The notes under the pieces: model-generated
The model's input: the letters and a program-made list of their open reading frames with translations, nothing else
What the model was told of the DNA's origin: nothing
Databases searched by the model: none
NCBI GenBank assembly: GCA_031732755.1
Contig: JAVMKI010000070.1
Coordinates: forward strand, 1 to 64,000
Length of the DNA: 64,000 nucleotides
From: Contendibacter sp031732755
Lineage (GTDB): Bacteria; Pseudomonadota; Gammaproteobacteria; Competibacterales; Competibacteraceae
Direction of reading: 5' to 3'
In this document: positions 43,665 to 51,981 of the stretch, one piece after another
Numbering within the stretch: the first letter of the stretch is position 1
How the letters are laid out: the number at the start of each line of letters is the position of its first letter
Made by a program: the position numbers and the translations under genes

Positions 43665-44632
43665 GCGGCGTTGACTCCCGAAGGCGCCTAGTGGATCAGC
43701 GCGGCATGGTCTTGGTCATCGTGTTGTGGATCACGACGCTGCTGGCGGTGATGGCGGGTGGTTTCGCCTACTCGATGCGGGTCGAGAGCCGGTTGGCGAC
43801 CGGCACGGTCGAGCGGGCGCAGGCCCGGGCCTTGGCCGAGGCGGGAGTAGCGTATGCCCTAGCTTGGCAACTGGACCCGGACGCCCAGAAGCAGTGGCCG
43901 CCGAACGGCGATCCACACGAATGGACGTTCGATGGCGGGCGATTGCGGATCGAGGTGGTCGACGCGAGCGGATTGGTCAACCTGAATGATCCCAATCCAG
44001 ACCTGTTGAAGGGACTGCTGGCGGGAGTGGGAGTCGCGGTCGGCGATCAGGAGCAGCTAGTGGCGGCCATCCAGGACTGGCGGGATGTGGACGACCAACC
44101 CCTGCCCCAGGGCGCGGAAAGCGCCGAATATCGTGCCGCTGGTCGGGCTGGGCCCAAAGACGCCCCGTTTGAAAGCACCGAGGAACTGGGGCAGGTTCTG
44201 GGCGTGACCCGGGAGCTATACGAGCGATTGGCCAACGTGACTACTGCATTTTCGCACCAATCCGGCGTCAATCCAGAGCTGGCGCCCGCCCGCGTGTTGC
44301 ACGCCTTGGGGTTGGACGAACGCACGGTCGCAGACTACGTCGAAGCCCGCGCGCGCGCCGCCGCCGCCGATGGATCGTCCACGCCATCCTTGCCATCGAA
44401 TGGAGGGACATTCCTTTTTTCCTCAGGACGGTCGAGCGTTTATCATATCGTGGTCACGGCGGAAACGGAGACGGGAACAACCGTGGTCCTGGAAGCCGTT
44501 TTCGATGCGCGGGGCGGTGGCGAGGTTGCGGTGCAGGGCGGTGGGATTGCGATGCAGGGCGGTGGGATTGCGACGCAGGGCGCCGCCGCTGGACAAGGTC
44601 CACGGTTGCTGGCTTGGCGCGAGGGGCGATAG
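43661..44632 (+). CDS. gspK: Type II secretion minor pseudopilin GspK
   Basis: 323 residues. GspK caps the pseudopilus. Its prepilin site is VDQRGMVLVIVLWITTLLA, lacking Glu at +5 as is typical for GspK. The large helical domain has ARALAEAGVAYAL and DPNPDLLKGLLAGVGV ... IQDWRDVDD. A GspK late domain, LAPARVLHALGLDERTVADYV, follows. The C-terminus carries a glycine-rich repeat (VQGGGIAMQGGGIATQG) from a 21-bp DNA repeat. The start overlaps the gspJ stop. Confidence 0.94.
   Translation: MSGVDSRRRLVDQRGMVLVIVLWITTLLAVMAGGFAYSMRVESRLATGTVERAQARALAEAGVAYALAWQLDPDAQKQWPPNGDPHEWTFDGGRLRIEVVDASGLVNLNDPNPDLLKGLLAGVGVAVGDQEQLVAAIQDWRDVDDQPLPQGAESAEYRAAGRAGPKDAPFESTEELGQVLGVTRELYERLANVTTAFSHQSGVNPELAPARVLHALGLDERTVADYVEARARAAAADGSSTPSLPSNGGTFLFSSGRSSVYHIVVTAETETGTTVVLEAVFDARGGGEVAVQGGGIAMQGGGIATQGAAAGQGPRLLAWREGR
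44526..44582 (+). repeat. 21-bp tandem repeat, about 2.7 copies, in gspK
   Basis: Units at 44526-44546, 44547-44567 and partial 44568-44582 share ttgcg(g/a)(t/c)gcagggcggtggga. Differences are one or two bases, so the repeat is young. Being a multiple of three it keeps the frame and adds seven residues per copy. Confidence 0.85.
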
Positions 44633-44691
44633 GACCAAAGTGGGGAAGCATCTCGCGGTGACATGGGTTTAACCTGGAGTATCAATCGCTG

Positions 44692-45768
44692 GTGTTATCG
44701 TTTTCACCGATCTTGCAAAACAACCCGCGCCTGAACTGGCGCGCGGCCTGGCGCTGGTGGCAAGAGGGCCTGCTGGCCTGGTTGCCCATGGGTATCCGCC
44801 GCTGGTTGGCCGGTTCAGCGCGGCGGCTGGTCCTTGTGGTGGAGGACGACGCCTACGTGCTAGCGCGCGAGGAAAACGGGCACGTCCAGGAACTGGATCG
44901 GCTGGATCGGTCAGCGCCCGCGTGGGACGCGCTAACAAGATGGTTTCGCGCGGAGAAGCCCCAGGAATGGGTGCTGCGCTTTCCCGCTGGCCAGGCGTTG
45001 GTCCGCGTACTCACCCTGCCCTTGGCGGCCGAAAAGAACTTGCGCCAAGTGGCGGGATTCGAAATGGATCGGTTGACGCCCTTTACCGCCGCTCAGGTCT
45101 ATTACGATGTGGCTGCCCTGGAGCGCCAACCCGAACAGCGCCGCTTGCGGATCGAACTGATCGCCGTGCCGCGCGCCGCCGTGGAACCGGTGTTGACGCA
45201 TTTACGGCAACAGGGTTTGCCGCCGGACGCGTTGGAGATCGCGGGCGCTCGTCCCGGACTCAATTTGTTGCCGCTGGAACAGCGCCCCCGTCGCGGTCTC
45301 TGGAGCCAGCGCTGGCGATCAGCCGCGATCATCGTCAGTTTCCTGCTGGTCGCCGCCGCCGTGTTGTTGCCGATCTGGCAGCAACGCTCCCTGGTGCTTG
45401 GCGCGCTCACCCGAATTGACCAGGCTCAGAAGGCGGCGCATCAGGCCATGGCCTTGCGTGATCAACTCGACCGGAATCTGGCAACCTCTCGGATGCTGGC
45501 GCAAAAGAAGCAGTCCATTCCCGCCCGGATAGACCTGCTGCGGGAGTTGACCGCGATTCTGCCAGACGACACTTGGGTGGAGCGCCTGCAAATCAAGGGC
45601 GATACCGTGCAGATCATTGGCCAGTCCAGCAAAGCGTCGGCGCTGATCGGCATTGTCGAATCGTCGAAACTGTTCAACGGCGCGGCGTTCACCTCACCAG
45701 TGACCACCGATCCGCGCACTGGTAAGGAGCGCTTTATGCTGAACGCCCGAATTGGGAAGGAGCCATGA
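44692..45768 (+). CDS. gspL: Type II secretion inner-membrane protein GspL
   Basis: 358 residues from GTG 44692. The cytoplasmic actin-like domain (about 40-200) has VLRFPAGQALVRVLTLPLAAEKNLRQ and FEMDRLTPFTAAQVYYD. A membrane segment lies at about 207-225 (SAAIIVSFLLVAAAVLLPIW), then a coiled-coil and a PilN-like ferredoxin-fold periplasmic domain (DDTWVERLQIKGDTVQIIGQ). The PilM-PilN-like architecture matches Xanthomonas/Pseudomonas-type GspL. GGAG lies 13 bases before the start, rather far, so an inner start is possible. The stop overlaps the gspM start. Confidence 0.92.
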   Translation: MLSFSPILQNNPRLNWRAAWRWWQEGLLAWLPMGIRRWLAGSARRLVLVVEDDAYVLAREENGHVQELDRLDRSAPAWDALTRWFRAEKPQEWVLRFPAGQALVRVLTLPLAAEKNLRQVAGFEMDRLTPFTAAQVYYDVAALERQPEQRRLRIELIAVPRAAVEPVLTHLRQQGLPPDALEIAGARPGLNLLPLEQRPRRGLWSQRWRSAAIIVSFLLVAAAVLLPIWQQRSLVLGALTRIDQAQKAAHQAMALRDQLDRNLATSRMLAQKKQSIPARIDLLRELTAILPDDTWVERLQIKGDTVQIIGQSSKASALIGIVESSKLFNGAAFTSPVTTDPRTGKERFMLNARIGKEP

Positions 45769-46364
45769 TGAATGCGGTATCCGCGCCGGGTAAGGGTCAT
45801 CGACTGGCGGCCTTGTCATTATTGCTGCTCATCGGCGGCGCGCTGGTTCTGACGGTGGATCAGGGATTGCTCGGTCGCTATCGCTATTATCACGGTGTGC
45901 TGGAACAGCATCAGGAACTTCTGGCGCGGCTGGATCGCACGGCCGCGACCTTGGAACCCGTACAGCAGTTGATCGCGAAAATCCAGCAAGACCGCAGCGT
46001 AACCGCCCAGTATTTGCCGCAATCCACCCCGGCGCTGGCGGCGGCCGAATTGCAACAACGGCTCAAGACCATGGTCGAGGCCGCGGGTGGAACTCTGCAA
46101 AGCATCCAGGCGTTGCCGCCTGGCGAGGAATCCGACGCGGTGAAAGTCACGATCAGCGCGGTGATGAATGGCGATACCAGCAGCTTGCAAAAGGTCTTGT
46201 ACAGTCTCGAATCGCAAACTCCGTTGCTATTTGTGGATAATCTGGAAGTGTCCGCGCGAATGACCCGACCGCGCTTGCCCAACGGCCGCTACGCCACCTA
46301 TACCCGGATGCAATTGAACACGCAATTTGAGGTTTCGGGCTATCTGCGCAAGGAAGGTGGCTAG
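45765..46364 (+). CDS. gspM: Type II secretion protein GspM
   Basis: 199 residues. A short cytoplasmic N-terminus and one membrane segment (about 14-30) lead to a coiled-coil region and a ferredoxin-like periplasmic domain of the T2SSM_b type (AAELQQRLKTMVEAAGGTLQ, LYSLESQTPLLFVDNLEVS). GspM pairs with GspL. Two neighbouring ATGs (45765, 45768) overlap the gspL stop. Confidence 0.9.
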   Translation: MMNAVSAPGKGHRLAALSLLLLIGGALVLTVDQGLLGRYRYYHGVLEQHQELLARLDRTAATLEPVQQLIAKIQQDRSVTAQYLPQSTPALAAAELQQRLKTMVEAAGGTLQSIQALPPGEESDAVKVTISAVMNGDTSSLQKVLYSLESQTPLLFVDNLEVSARMTRPRLPNGRYATYTRMQLNTQFEVSGYLRKEGG

Positions 46365-46365
46365 G

Positions 46366-47043
46366 ATGTCCGCCAGGACGGTTGGCTTGCTGCTGTGGCT
46401 GGCGCTGGGCGGGCTGGCGGCCATGGCCTTGGCCTGGCAACTCAAGCACCCCCCTCAGCCACCGGCCGTTCGCGCGGCGCCGCCTTTGGAATTGCCGGTA
46501 GCGGCGCCGCTGGAACCCTTTCGCCTGCCGCCTCCAGGGCAATACAGCGCAGTGGGAATTCGCCCGCTGTTTCTCGCCGAGCGTCGGCCCGAGCCGCCGC
46601 CCCCACCCGATGAAGCGCCGCCCGAGAAGCCGGCTCCCGGCCCGGAACAGAAATTCACGCTGTTTGGCGTGATGATTGCGCCTGGAGCGCAAGCTGCCCT
46701 GCTGCGACTGGAAGAGCCAGGCGCGCGAACAGCGCGGGTCAAGGTCGGCGAGAAAATCGGCGAATGGAATCTGGACGCGGTTTTGCCCGATCACGTGGTG
46801 CTGCGCAAGGGAGAAACCACCCAGGAGCTACCGCTGACGCGGCCCCGCAAGCCAGGCAAGCCGCACGCGAAACGCACGGGCGACCAACCAGGACAAAATG
46901 CGGCTCCCCAGCCCCACCAGCCCCAGCCCCAGGTACCGCCGATGGCGCCGTCCATCAACGTTCCGGTCGGACCGACGGGCATGCCAGCCGCGCCACCCAC
47001 GGACGCGCTGATCGCGCCGATTGCTCCCGGACCAATGCAATAA
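46366..47043 (+). CDS. Type II secretion GspC/XpsN-like protein with HR domain
   Basis: 225 residues. One N-terminal membrane segment (about 5-24) is followed by a Pro-rich linker, an HR-like domain (KFTLFGVMIAPGAQAALLRL ... GEWNLDAVLPDHVVLRKG) and a second long Pro/Gln-rich tail. In Xanthomonas the gene at this place, between xpsM and xpsD, is xpsN, which does the job of GspC: linking the inner platform with the secretin. Only the HR domain is conserved; no PDZ or coiled-coil domain is present. It starts one base after the gspM stop. Confidence 0.85.
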   Translation: MSARTVGLLLWLALGGLAAMALAWQLKHPPQPPAVRAAPPLELPVAAPLEPFRLPPPGQYSAVGIRPLFLAERRPEPPPPPDEAPPEKPAPGPEQKFTLFGVMIAPGAQAALLRLEEPGARTARVKVGEKIGEWNLDAVLPDHVVLRKGETTQELPLTRPRKPGKPHAKRTGDQPGQNAAPQPHQPQPQVPPMAPSINVPVGPTGMPAAPPTDALIAPIAPGPMQ

Positions 47044-47063
47044 TGACGCAGAAGGCTGATTGA

Positions 47064-49394
47064 ATGAGCAAAGTTTGTTTTTCTCCGACATCCGGCGCAT
47101 TGCTGGCCCTGTTGCTGAGCGCGTGCGCGACCGCGCCGTCCGAGCAGGGCGTTCCGAATGTCCCGTCTCCTGGTGAAGCACCGCGCTTGACCGCGAAATC
47201 GCAGTCCTCGCCGGAAACGGCGGGGACCGGCATGGACATGACTCCAGCGCCCAAGGCGCCCATGATCTTGCCAGGCACCGGCACTTTTATCGACAAGAAA
47301 GCCGCCGCCAAGCCGGTGACCGCGACCCGTACCGCGCCCGGCGAGGTGACCCTCAATTTCGACGGCGCCGACATCCGCGATGTCATCAAGGTCATTTTCG
47401 ACACGCTCAAGGAGAGTTATACGGTCGATCCTCAGGTGCAGGGCGAGGTCACGGTGCAAACCAGCCGACCGCTGGCGAAGGATCAACTGCTGCCCACACT
47501 GGAAACCTTGCTGCGGATGAACCAGGCGGCGCTGGTGCGCGAAGGCGGTCTCTACCGGATCACGCCAGCGGCCAACGTGGTGCGGCAGGCTGGCTTGCGG
47601 CCACGGCTCGGCGGCGGTGGGGTGGGATATGGCGTGCGAATCATCTCCCTGAACTACATCAGCGCCACCGAGATGCAGGCGATCATCGCGCCCTTTTTGC
47701 CCGAAGGCGGTGTGCTCCGGGCCGATGTCGCCCGTAACCTGCTGATCATCGCGGGTACGGCGCAGGAACTGGCCAGCGTCCAGAGTACAATTGATACTTT
47801 TGACGTCAACTGGCTCAAGGGCATGTCCATCGGCATGTTCCGGCTGCGCAATGTGGACAGCCAGTCCGTGGCTTCCGAATTGAACCAGTTGCTGGGCGAA
47901 GGCTCCAACACACCGATTGCCGGTCTGCTTCGATTCGTGCCGCTCAGCAAGCTGAACGCCGTGCTGGTGATCACGCCACAGGTGGAATACCTCAAGCAGG
48001 TGGCGACCTGGATCGAGCGGCTGGACGGCATCGGCGGCGAGCGGTTGTATGTGTACGCGGTGCAGCATAGCCGCGCCGACTACATGGCCGAACTGCTCAA
48101 CGGCCTGTTCAACCTGGGCGGCGGGAGCGCGGCGCGCGGCGGCGAGGTAGCGCCGGGCCTGAAGGCGGGGCAGTTGTCCGGGGGCACGGCGACAACCAGT
48201 GGATTGTCGGGCACCAGCAGCTCGGGATTGGGTGGCAGTAGTTCAGGGCTGGGTGGCAGCAGTTCGGGGTTGGGTGGCGGTAGCTCGGGATCGTCTTCCC
48301 TGTCGGGCGGGTCGACGGGATCGGGCTTGGGGTCTTCCCGCGGAACGCTTACCGGTGGTTCCACATCTTCCACGGGTGGTCGCGCTGGTGGTCGTTCCGG
48401 CAGCGTTGGCGGCGTGATCGGCGCCTTGGGTTCCGGCGGACCCAGCGCGGGGATGGAGGAAGTTCGCATCGTGGCGGATCCCGATAACAACTCGCTGCTG
48501 ATCTGGGCCACCAGCCAGAACTACGAACGTATCCTCAACACCCTGGAAAAAATGGATGTCCCACCCCGGCAGGTGCTGATTGAAGCCACCATCGCCGAGG
48601 TGACCTTGAGCGGCGAGTTGAAGTATGGAGTGCAGTGGTTTTTCAACAACCGGGTCGGTAACGGCTACACCGGTAATGGCTCCCTGGGCCTTTCCAATGA
48701 CTTGACACTGACGGACGCGCTTTCAGGTATCGCGAACGCCGGCCAGTTCAACTACGCCATCACCGACAGCGCTGGAGTGGTCAAGGCGCTACTCAACGCG
48801 CTGGCCACCGATTCCAAGGTCAAAGTGCTCTCCTCGCCACAAGTGATGGTGCTGGACAACCAGCAGGCATCGATTCGGGTCGGTACCCAAACGCCGGTTC
48901 CCTCTCCGCAAACCATCTATGGGGGCACCACCATCACCACTGGCGGCGCGGATTACAAGGACACCGGCGTGTTGCTGGAGGTATTGCCGCGGGTCAATGC
49001 CGGCGGCATGGTGAACATGGAGATCAAGCAGGAGGTCGTCGAGCCAGGCCAGTTGGTCGACGTGAGCCAGACGGGATCGGTGGCCAACAAGCAGCGGGCG
49101 TTCTTGCAGCGCAACGTCTCCAGCAAGGTGGTGGTCAAGAGTGGCCAAACCTTGGTGCTGGGTGGCTTGATCCGCGAAAACCGCACCGATGGGCAGAGCG
49201 GCTTCCCGATTCTCTACAAGATTCCGGTGCTGGGCGCACTATTCGGAAACACCGACCAGCAGGTGGATCGTACCGAACTGATCGTACTGCTGACCCCGCG
49301 CGTGGTCCAGGGCAGCGAGGAAGCCAGCCAGGTGACCGAGGAAATCAAGCGCAAGATGCAGGAAGTCGCGCCGCTGGTGACGCCGGCGGGTTGA
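47064..49394 (+). CDS. gspD: Type II secretion secretin GspD
   Basis: 776 residues. It forms the outer-membrane channel. A lipoprotein signal peptide ends in LLALLLSAC, so the protein is probably lipidated and may reach the outer membrane without a separate pilotin, as XpsD does. N0 begins VTLNFDGADIRDVIKVIF; N1, N2 and N3 domains follow. A Gly/Ser loop of about 80 residues (GTSSSGLGGSSSGLGG and so on, residues about 375-460) sits in the N3 domain. The secretin core has DNQQASIRVGTQTPVPSP, VVKSGQTLVLGGLIRE and the closing VPVLGALF-like IPVLGALFGNT. It is the last gsp gene, 20 bases after the gspC/N-like gene. Confidence 0.97.
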   Translation: MSKVCFSPTSGALLALLLSACATAPSEQGVPNVPSPGEAPRLTAKSQSSPETAGTGMDMTPAPKAPMILPGTGTFIDKKAAAKPVTATRTAPGEVTLNFDGADIRDVIKVIFDTLKESYTVDPQVQGEVTVQTSRPLAKDQLLPTLETLLRMNQAALVREGGLYRITPAANVVRQAGLRPRLGGGGVGYGVRIISLNYISATEMQAIIAPFLPEGGVLRADVARNLLIIAGTAQELASVQSTIDTFDVNWLKGMSIGMFRLRNVDSQSVASELNQLLGEGSNTPIAGLLRFVPLSKLNAVLVITPQVEYLKQVATWIERLDGIGGERLYVYAVQHSRADYMAELLNGLFNLGGGSAARGGEVAPGLKAGQLSGGTATTSGLSGTSSSGLGGSSSGLGGSSSGLGGGSSGSSSLSGGSTGSGLGSSRGTLTGGSTSSTGGRAGGRSGSVGGVIGALGSGGPSAGMEEVRIVADPDNNSLLIWATSQNYERILNTLEKMDVPPRQVLIEATIAEVTLSGELKYGVQWFFNNRVGNGYTGNGSLGLSNDLTLTDALSGIANAGQFNYAITDSAGVVKALLNALATDSKVKVLSSPQVMVLDNQQASIRVGTQTPVPSPQTIYGGTTITTGGADYKDTGVLLEVLPRVNAGGMVNMEIKQEVVEPGQLVDVSQTGSVANKQRAFLQRNVSSKVVVKSGQTLVLGGLIRENRTDGQSGFPILYKIPVLGALFGNTDQQVDRTELIVLLTPRVVQGSEEASQVTEEIKRKMQEVAPLVTPAG
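48210..48296 (+). repeat. 21-bp-unit repeats coding the Gly/Ser loop of GspD
   Basis: Units coding G-(S/T)-S-S-G-L-G recur about three to four times with codon differences (ggcaccagcagctcg, ggcagtagttcaggg, ggcagcagttcgggg). The divergence of synonymous codons suggests selection for the peptide, not a fresh slippage. Confidence 0.7.
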
Positions 49395-49421
49395 ATCGCG
49401 GTGATTTAGGAGAACAGAGGA

Positions 49422-51611
49422 ATGCAACCACACGCGCAAGCCGCGCTGCGCCAACTGTGGCTGAAACAGGAACAGGCGCGCTGTCGACAACTCAGTCAAA
49501 ACCGTCCTAACGATCTCGGCGTCTGGCGGCGACTGGCGCGCGCCTGCTGGGAACTGGGCGAAGCGGAACCATCGCTGGCCGCGCTCGACCGGGCGCTGGC
49601 CTTGCAACCGGACGATGGCGAGTGCCTGCTGGGCCGGATCGTGGCTTGCTTGGCGCTTGGCCGCGCCGAGGAGGCGCTGGCGGCGTCGGTTCGGCTGCTG
49701 GAACTATTCCCCGATCACACCGATGCGAGGTTGCAACAGATCGAGGCACTGCGCCGACTGGGACGGCCAGCAGAGGCGCTGCAAGCGTGCGAGCAGTTGC
49801 TGGCGCTGCCAAGGCTGGTACCAACGGGGCGGTTGGCGGCGCTGTCGGCGAAAATGGCAACGCTCGACAACTTCAACCGGCTTGAGGATGCCCTGGCAGT
49901 TGCCGAGGATGCTTTGGCACTGGCGCCAACTGACCCCGTCCTGGGTCTGCATCGTGCTACGCTGCGTGTGCGTGTGCGGCGCTTCGTCGAAGCGTTGACA
50001 GGAATTGAGACCGCGTTAGCGACGCCGGAAACCCGGTTTGGCGCATTGTGCGTGCAGGCCCAGGCCTTGGCGGCGCTGCGACGGTTTGATGAAGCCGATG
50101 CGATCCTCAATGCTTTGCAAGCGCACTATCCGCACCGGCAACTGGAAGTCATGTTCGAACCCTGGCGGCTACCCGGCGAAACCCTATCCGATAGCTTGCC
50201 CAAACGCTACACGGCGCGTGGTTTGTACCTGATCGACTTTTTCAACGCGCAGGCTTGCTGCGACTGGACTAACCACACAGCGGTGCTAGCCGAAATCGAA
50301 GATTTGGCGGCTGATGCCTTGCGTCATGGCTTCGTCGCTGGCCTCGAACCGTTCAGTTTGCTGAGTCTGCCTATTACACCAGCCTTGCAGGCGTCGGTGG
50401 CACGCGCCCAGGCGACTGCGGTTGCGGCGCGCATGGCACCGATCCGGGAGATGCTGCGAATTGAATGGCCATCGGCCCCCAGCGCGGGTCGGCTGCGCAT
50501 CGGTTATGTATCGGGTGATTTTCGCCATCATGCGACCGCGCACCTAACCCGCAAGCTATTTCGGGTTCACGACCGAACGCGGTTCGAAATCGTCGGTTTC
50601 AGTCTACATCCCGACGACGGTAGTTTTTATCGACGCGACATCGTCGCTGGCTGCGACCGGTTCGTGGAGTTGTCTGGGCTGAGCAACGCTGAAGCGGCGA
50701 CGCGCATTGCCCAGGAGGGGATTCACATATTGGTGGATCTGCACGGCTACACGCGCTACGCGCGGCCGGAAATCTTCGCCTTGCGGCCCGCGCCGGTACA
50801 GATTAGTTTTCTTGGTTATCCCGGCACGTCGGGTGCGAATTACATCTCCTACATCATTGCGGATCGGGTGGTGCTACCCGACACATTGCGGCCTTGGTTT
50901 AGTGAACAACCGGTCTATTTGCCTGATTGCTATCAGGTGAACGATGACGAACAACCGATCGCCTCGACTGGAATCACGCGGCTGGCTGCCAGTCTGCCGG
51001 AGGATGGTTTCGTTTATTGTTGTTTCAATATCGCTTACAAGATCGAACCGAACGTGTTTGGCGCGTGGATGCGAATTTTGCGGCAAACACCCAACAGTGT
51101 GTTATGGTTATTAATGGATACGCCGCGCGGCGTCGATTCCTTGCGGGCAGCGGCGCGCGCGCGGGGCGTGGACCCGGCGCGGTTGGTCTTCGCGCCGCGC
51201 TTGTCCAAAGCTGAGCATTTGGAACGACATCGCTTGGCGGATTTGTTTTTGGATACGTTTATCGTCAATGCCCATACAACCGCTAGCGATGCGTTGTGGG
51301 CGGGGTTGCCGGTTGTAACCCTCCGTGGGGAGGCTTTTCAGTCACGGGTTTGCGCAAGTCTGCTGACCGCGCTAGGATTATCCGAGCTGATCGTGGATTG
51401 TGAAGCGAATTATGAGGCGCTGGCCGTAGAGTTGGCGCACGCGTCGGCGCGGTTGGGGGAATTGCGGGCGCGGTTGGAGGAACAACGATTGACGAGGCCG
51501 CTTTTCGATACGGATGGTTTTGCACGGAATTTGGAGCGGGCATTTCAGGCCATGTGGTCCGATCACGAGGCGGGTGGGAACCCCAAGATGATTGATCTTC
51601 AACAAGGATAA
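49422..51611 (+). CDS. TPR-containing GT41 (SPINDLY/OGT-like) glycosyltransferase
   Basis: 729 residues. The first 270 or so are helical TPR-like repeats (for example WRRLARACWELGEAEPSLAA, LDRALALQPDDGECLLG). The C-terminal GT41 domain (about 340-715) shows RIGYVSGDFRHHATAHLTRK with the conserved His, DLHGYTRYARPEIFALRPAP, QISFLGYPGTSGANYISYII and VNAHTTASDALWAGLPVVTL. GT41 enzymes transfer GlcNAc, fucose or glucose to Ser/Thr of proteins. No signal peptide or membrane segment, so cytoplasmic. TAGGAG and AGAGGA precede the ATG, 27 bases after gspD, so it is probably the last gene of the gsp transcript. Donor and targets unknown; a secreted protein is encoded next. Confidence 0.9.
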   Translation: MQPHAQAALRQLWLKQEQARCRQLSQNRPNDLGVWRRLARACWELGEAEPSLAALDRALALQPDDGECLLGRIVACLALGRAEEALAASVRLLELFPDHTDARLQQIEALRRLGRPAEALQACEQLLALPRLVPTGRLAALSAKMATLDNFNRLEDALAVAEDALALAPTDPVLGLHRATLRVRVRRFVEALTGIETALATPETRFGALCVQAQALAALRRFDEADAILNALQAHYPHRQLEVMFEPWRLPGETLSDSLPKRYTARGLYLIDFFNAQACCDWTNHTAVLAEIEDLAADALRHGFVAGLEPFSLLSLPITPALQASVARAQATAVAARMAPIREMLRIEWPSAPSAGRLRIGYVSGDFRHHATAHLTRKLFRVHDRTRFEIVGFSLHPDDGSFYRRDIVAGCDRFVELSGLSNAEAATRIAQEGIHILVDLHGYTRYARPEIFALRPAPVQISFLGYPGTSGANYISYIIADRVVLPDTLRPWFSEQPVYLPDCYQVNDDEQPIASTGITRLAASLPEDGFVYCCFNIAYKIEPNVFGAWMRILRQTPNSVLWLLMDTPRGVDSLRAAARARGVDPARLVFAPRLSKAEHLERHRLADLFLDTFIVNAHTTASDALWAGLPVVTLRGEAFQSRVCASLLTALGLSELIVDCEANYEALAVELAHASARLGELRARLEEQRLTRPLFDTDGFARNLERAFQAMWSDHEAGGNPKMIDLQQG

Positions 51612-51816
51612 GGTCGCCGAACCCATCGGTTGACGATGGCGGTTGCAGTAGCGGTTTCGCATAATGATGTTGTGCTCTCGCAACAAACCTACTGTTGCCT
51701 GACACGGCAAACCGACCGATAGGCATGTTTGCTAACTTTCGGAATTGCCGTAATTTATTGAGCTTGACTTTTGATCTGAACACCGGTTTATCCGGAAAAA
51801 TACGTTGATTTGTTCA
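51612..51816 (+). other. Spacer after the GT41 gene
   Basis: No gene and no clear terminator seen. Several short inverted pairs such as ttgcc...ggcaa lack T-runs. The end of this spacer leads into the promoter listed next. Confidence 0.5.
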
Positions 51817-51836
51817 GTTGCTGTATTGACAGCAAC
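51817..51836. promoter_or_regulatory. 8-bp palindrome overlapping the -35 (possible operator)
   Basis: gttgctgt at 51817-51824 and acagcaac at 51829-51836 flank a four-base centre and cover the TTGACA box, a place where a repressor could block RNA polymerase. No regulator is encoded nearby. Confidence 0.5.
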
Positions 51837-51853
51837 ACTTTGTTGTGTAGAAT
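51826..51853 (+). promoter_or_regulatory. Strong sigma-70 promoter of the secreted-protein gene
   Basis: TTGACA (51826-51831), a 16-base spacer and TAGAAT (51848-51853). Transcription should start near 51860, giving a leader of about 120 bases. Confidence 0.75.
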
Positions 51854-51932
51854 CCACAGACAGTGAGGCGTGTCTACCATAACCGTACAGACAAGCGTGT
51901 GCGTAACCGCTGAACTGTTTGTTGGGGTGGTC

Positions 51933-51959
51933 CGAAACCTTCTTACAGGTTCGTTTTTT
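51933..51959 (+). terminator. Terminator-like hairpin in the leader (possible attenuator)
   Basis: cgaaacct (51933-51940) pairs with aggttcg (51947-51953), one A bulged, directly followed by six T. It stands 22 bases before the ATG of the secreted protein, downstream of the promoter. Confidence 0.45.
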
Positions 51960-51981
51960 GCCAACGCTAGGAGTTGACGCT

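Noticed and set aside
46791..48068. Minus-strand frame of 425 codons across the gspC/N-like gene and gspD
   Set aside because: It spans two real genes on the other strand and has no motif.
48210..48296. Regular repeats in gspD as a CRISPR array
   Set aside because: Contiguous 21-base coding repeats without spacers, in frame in a secretin.
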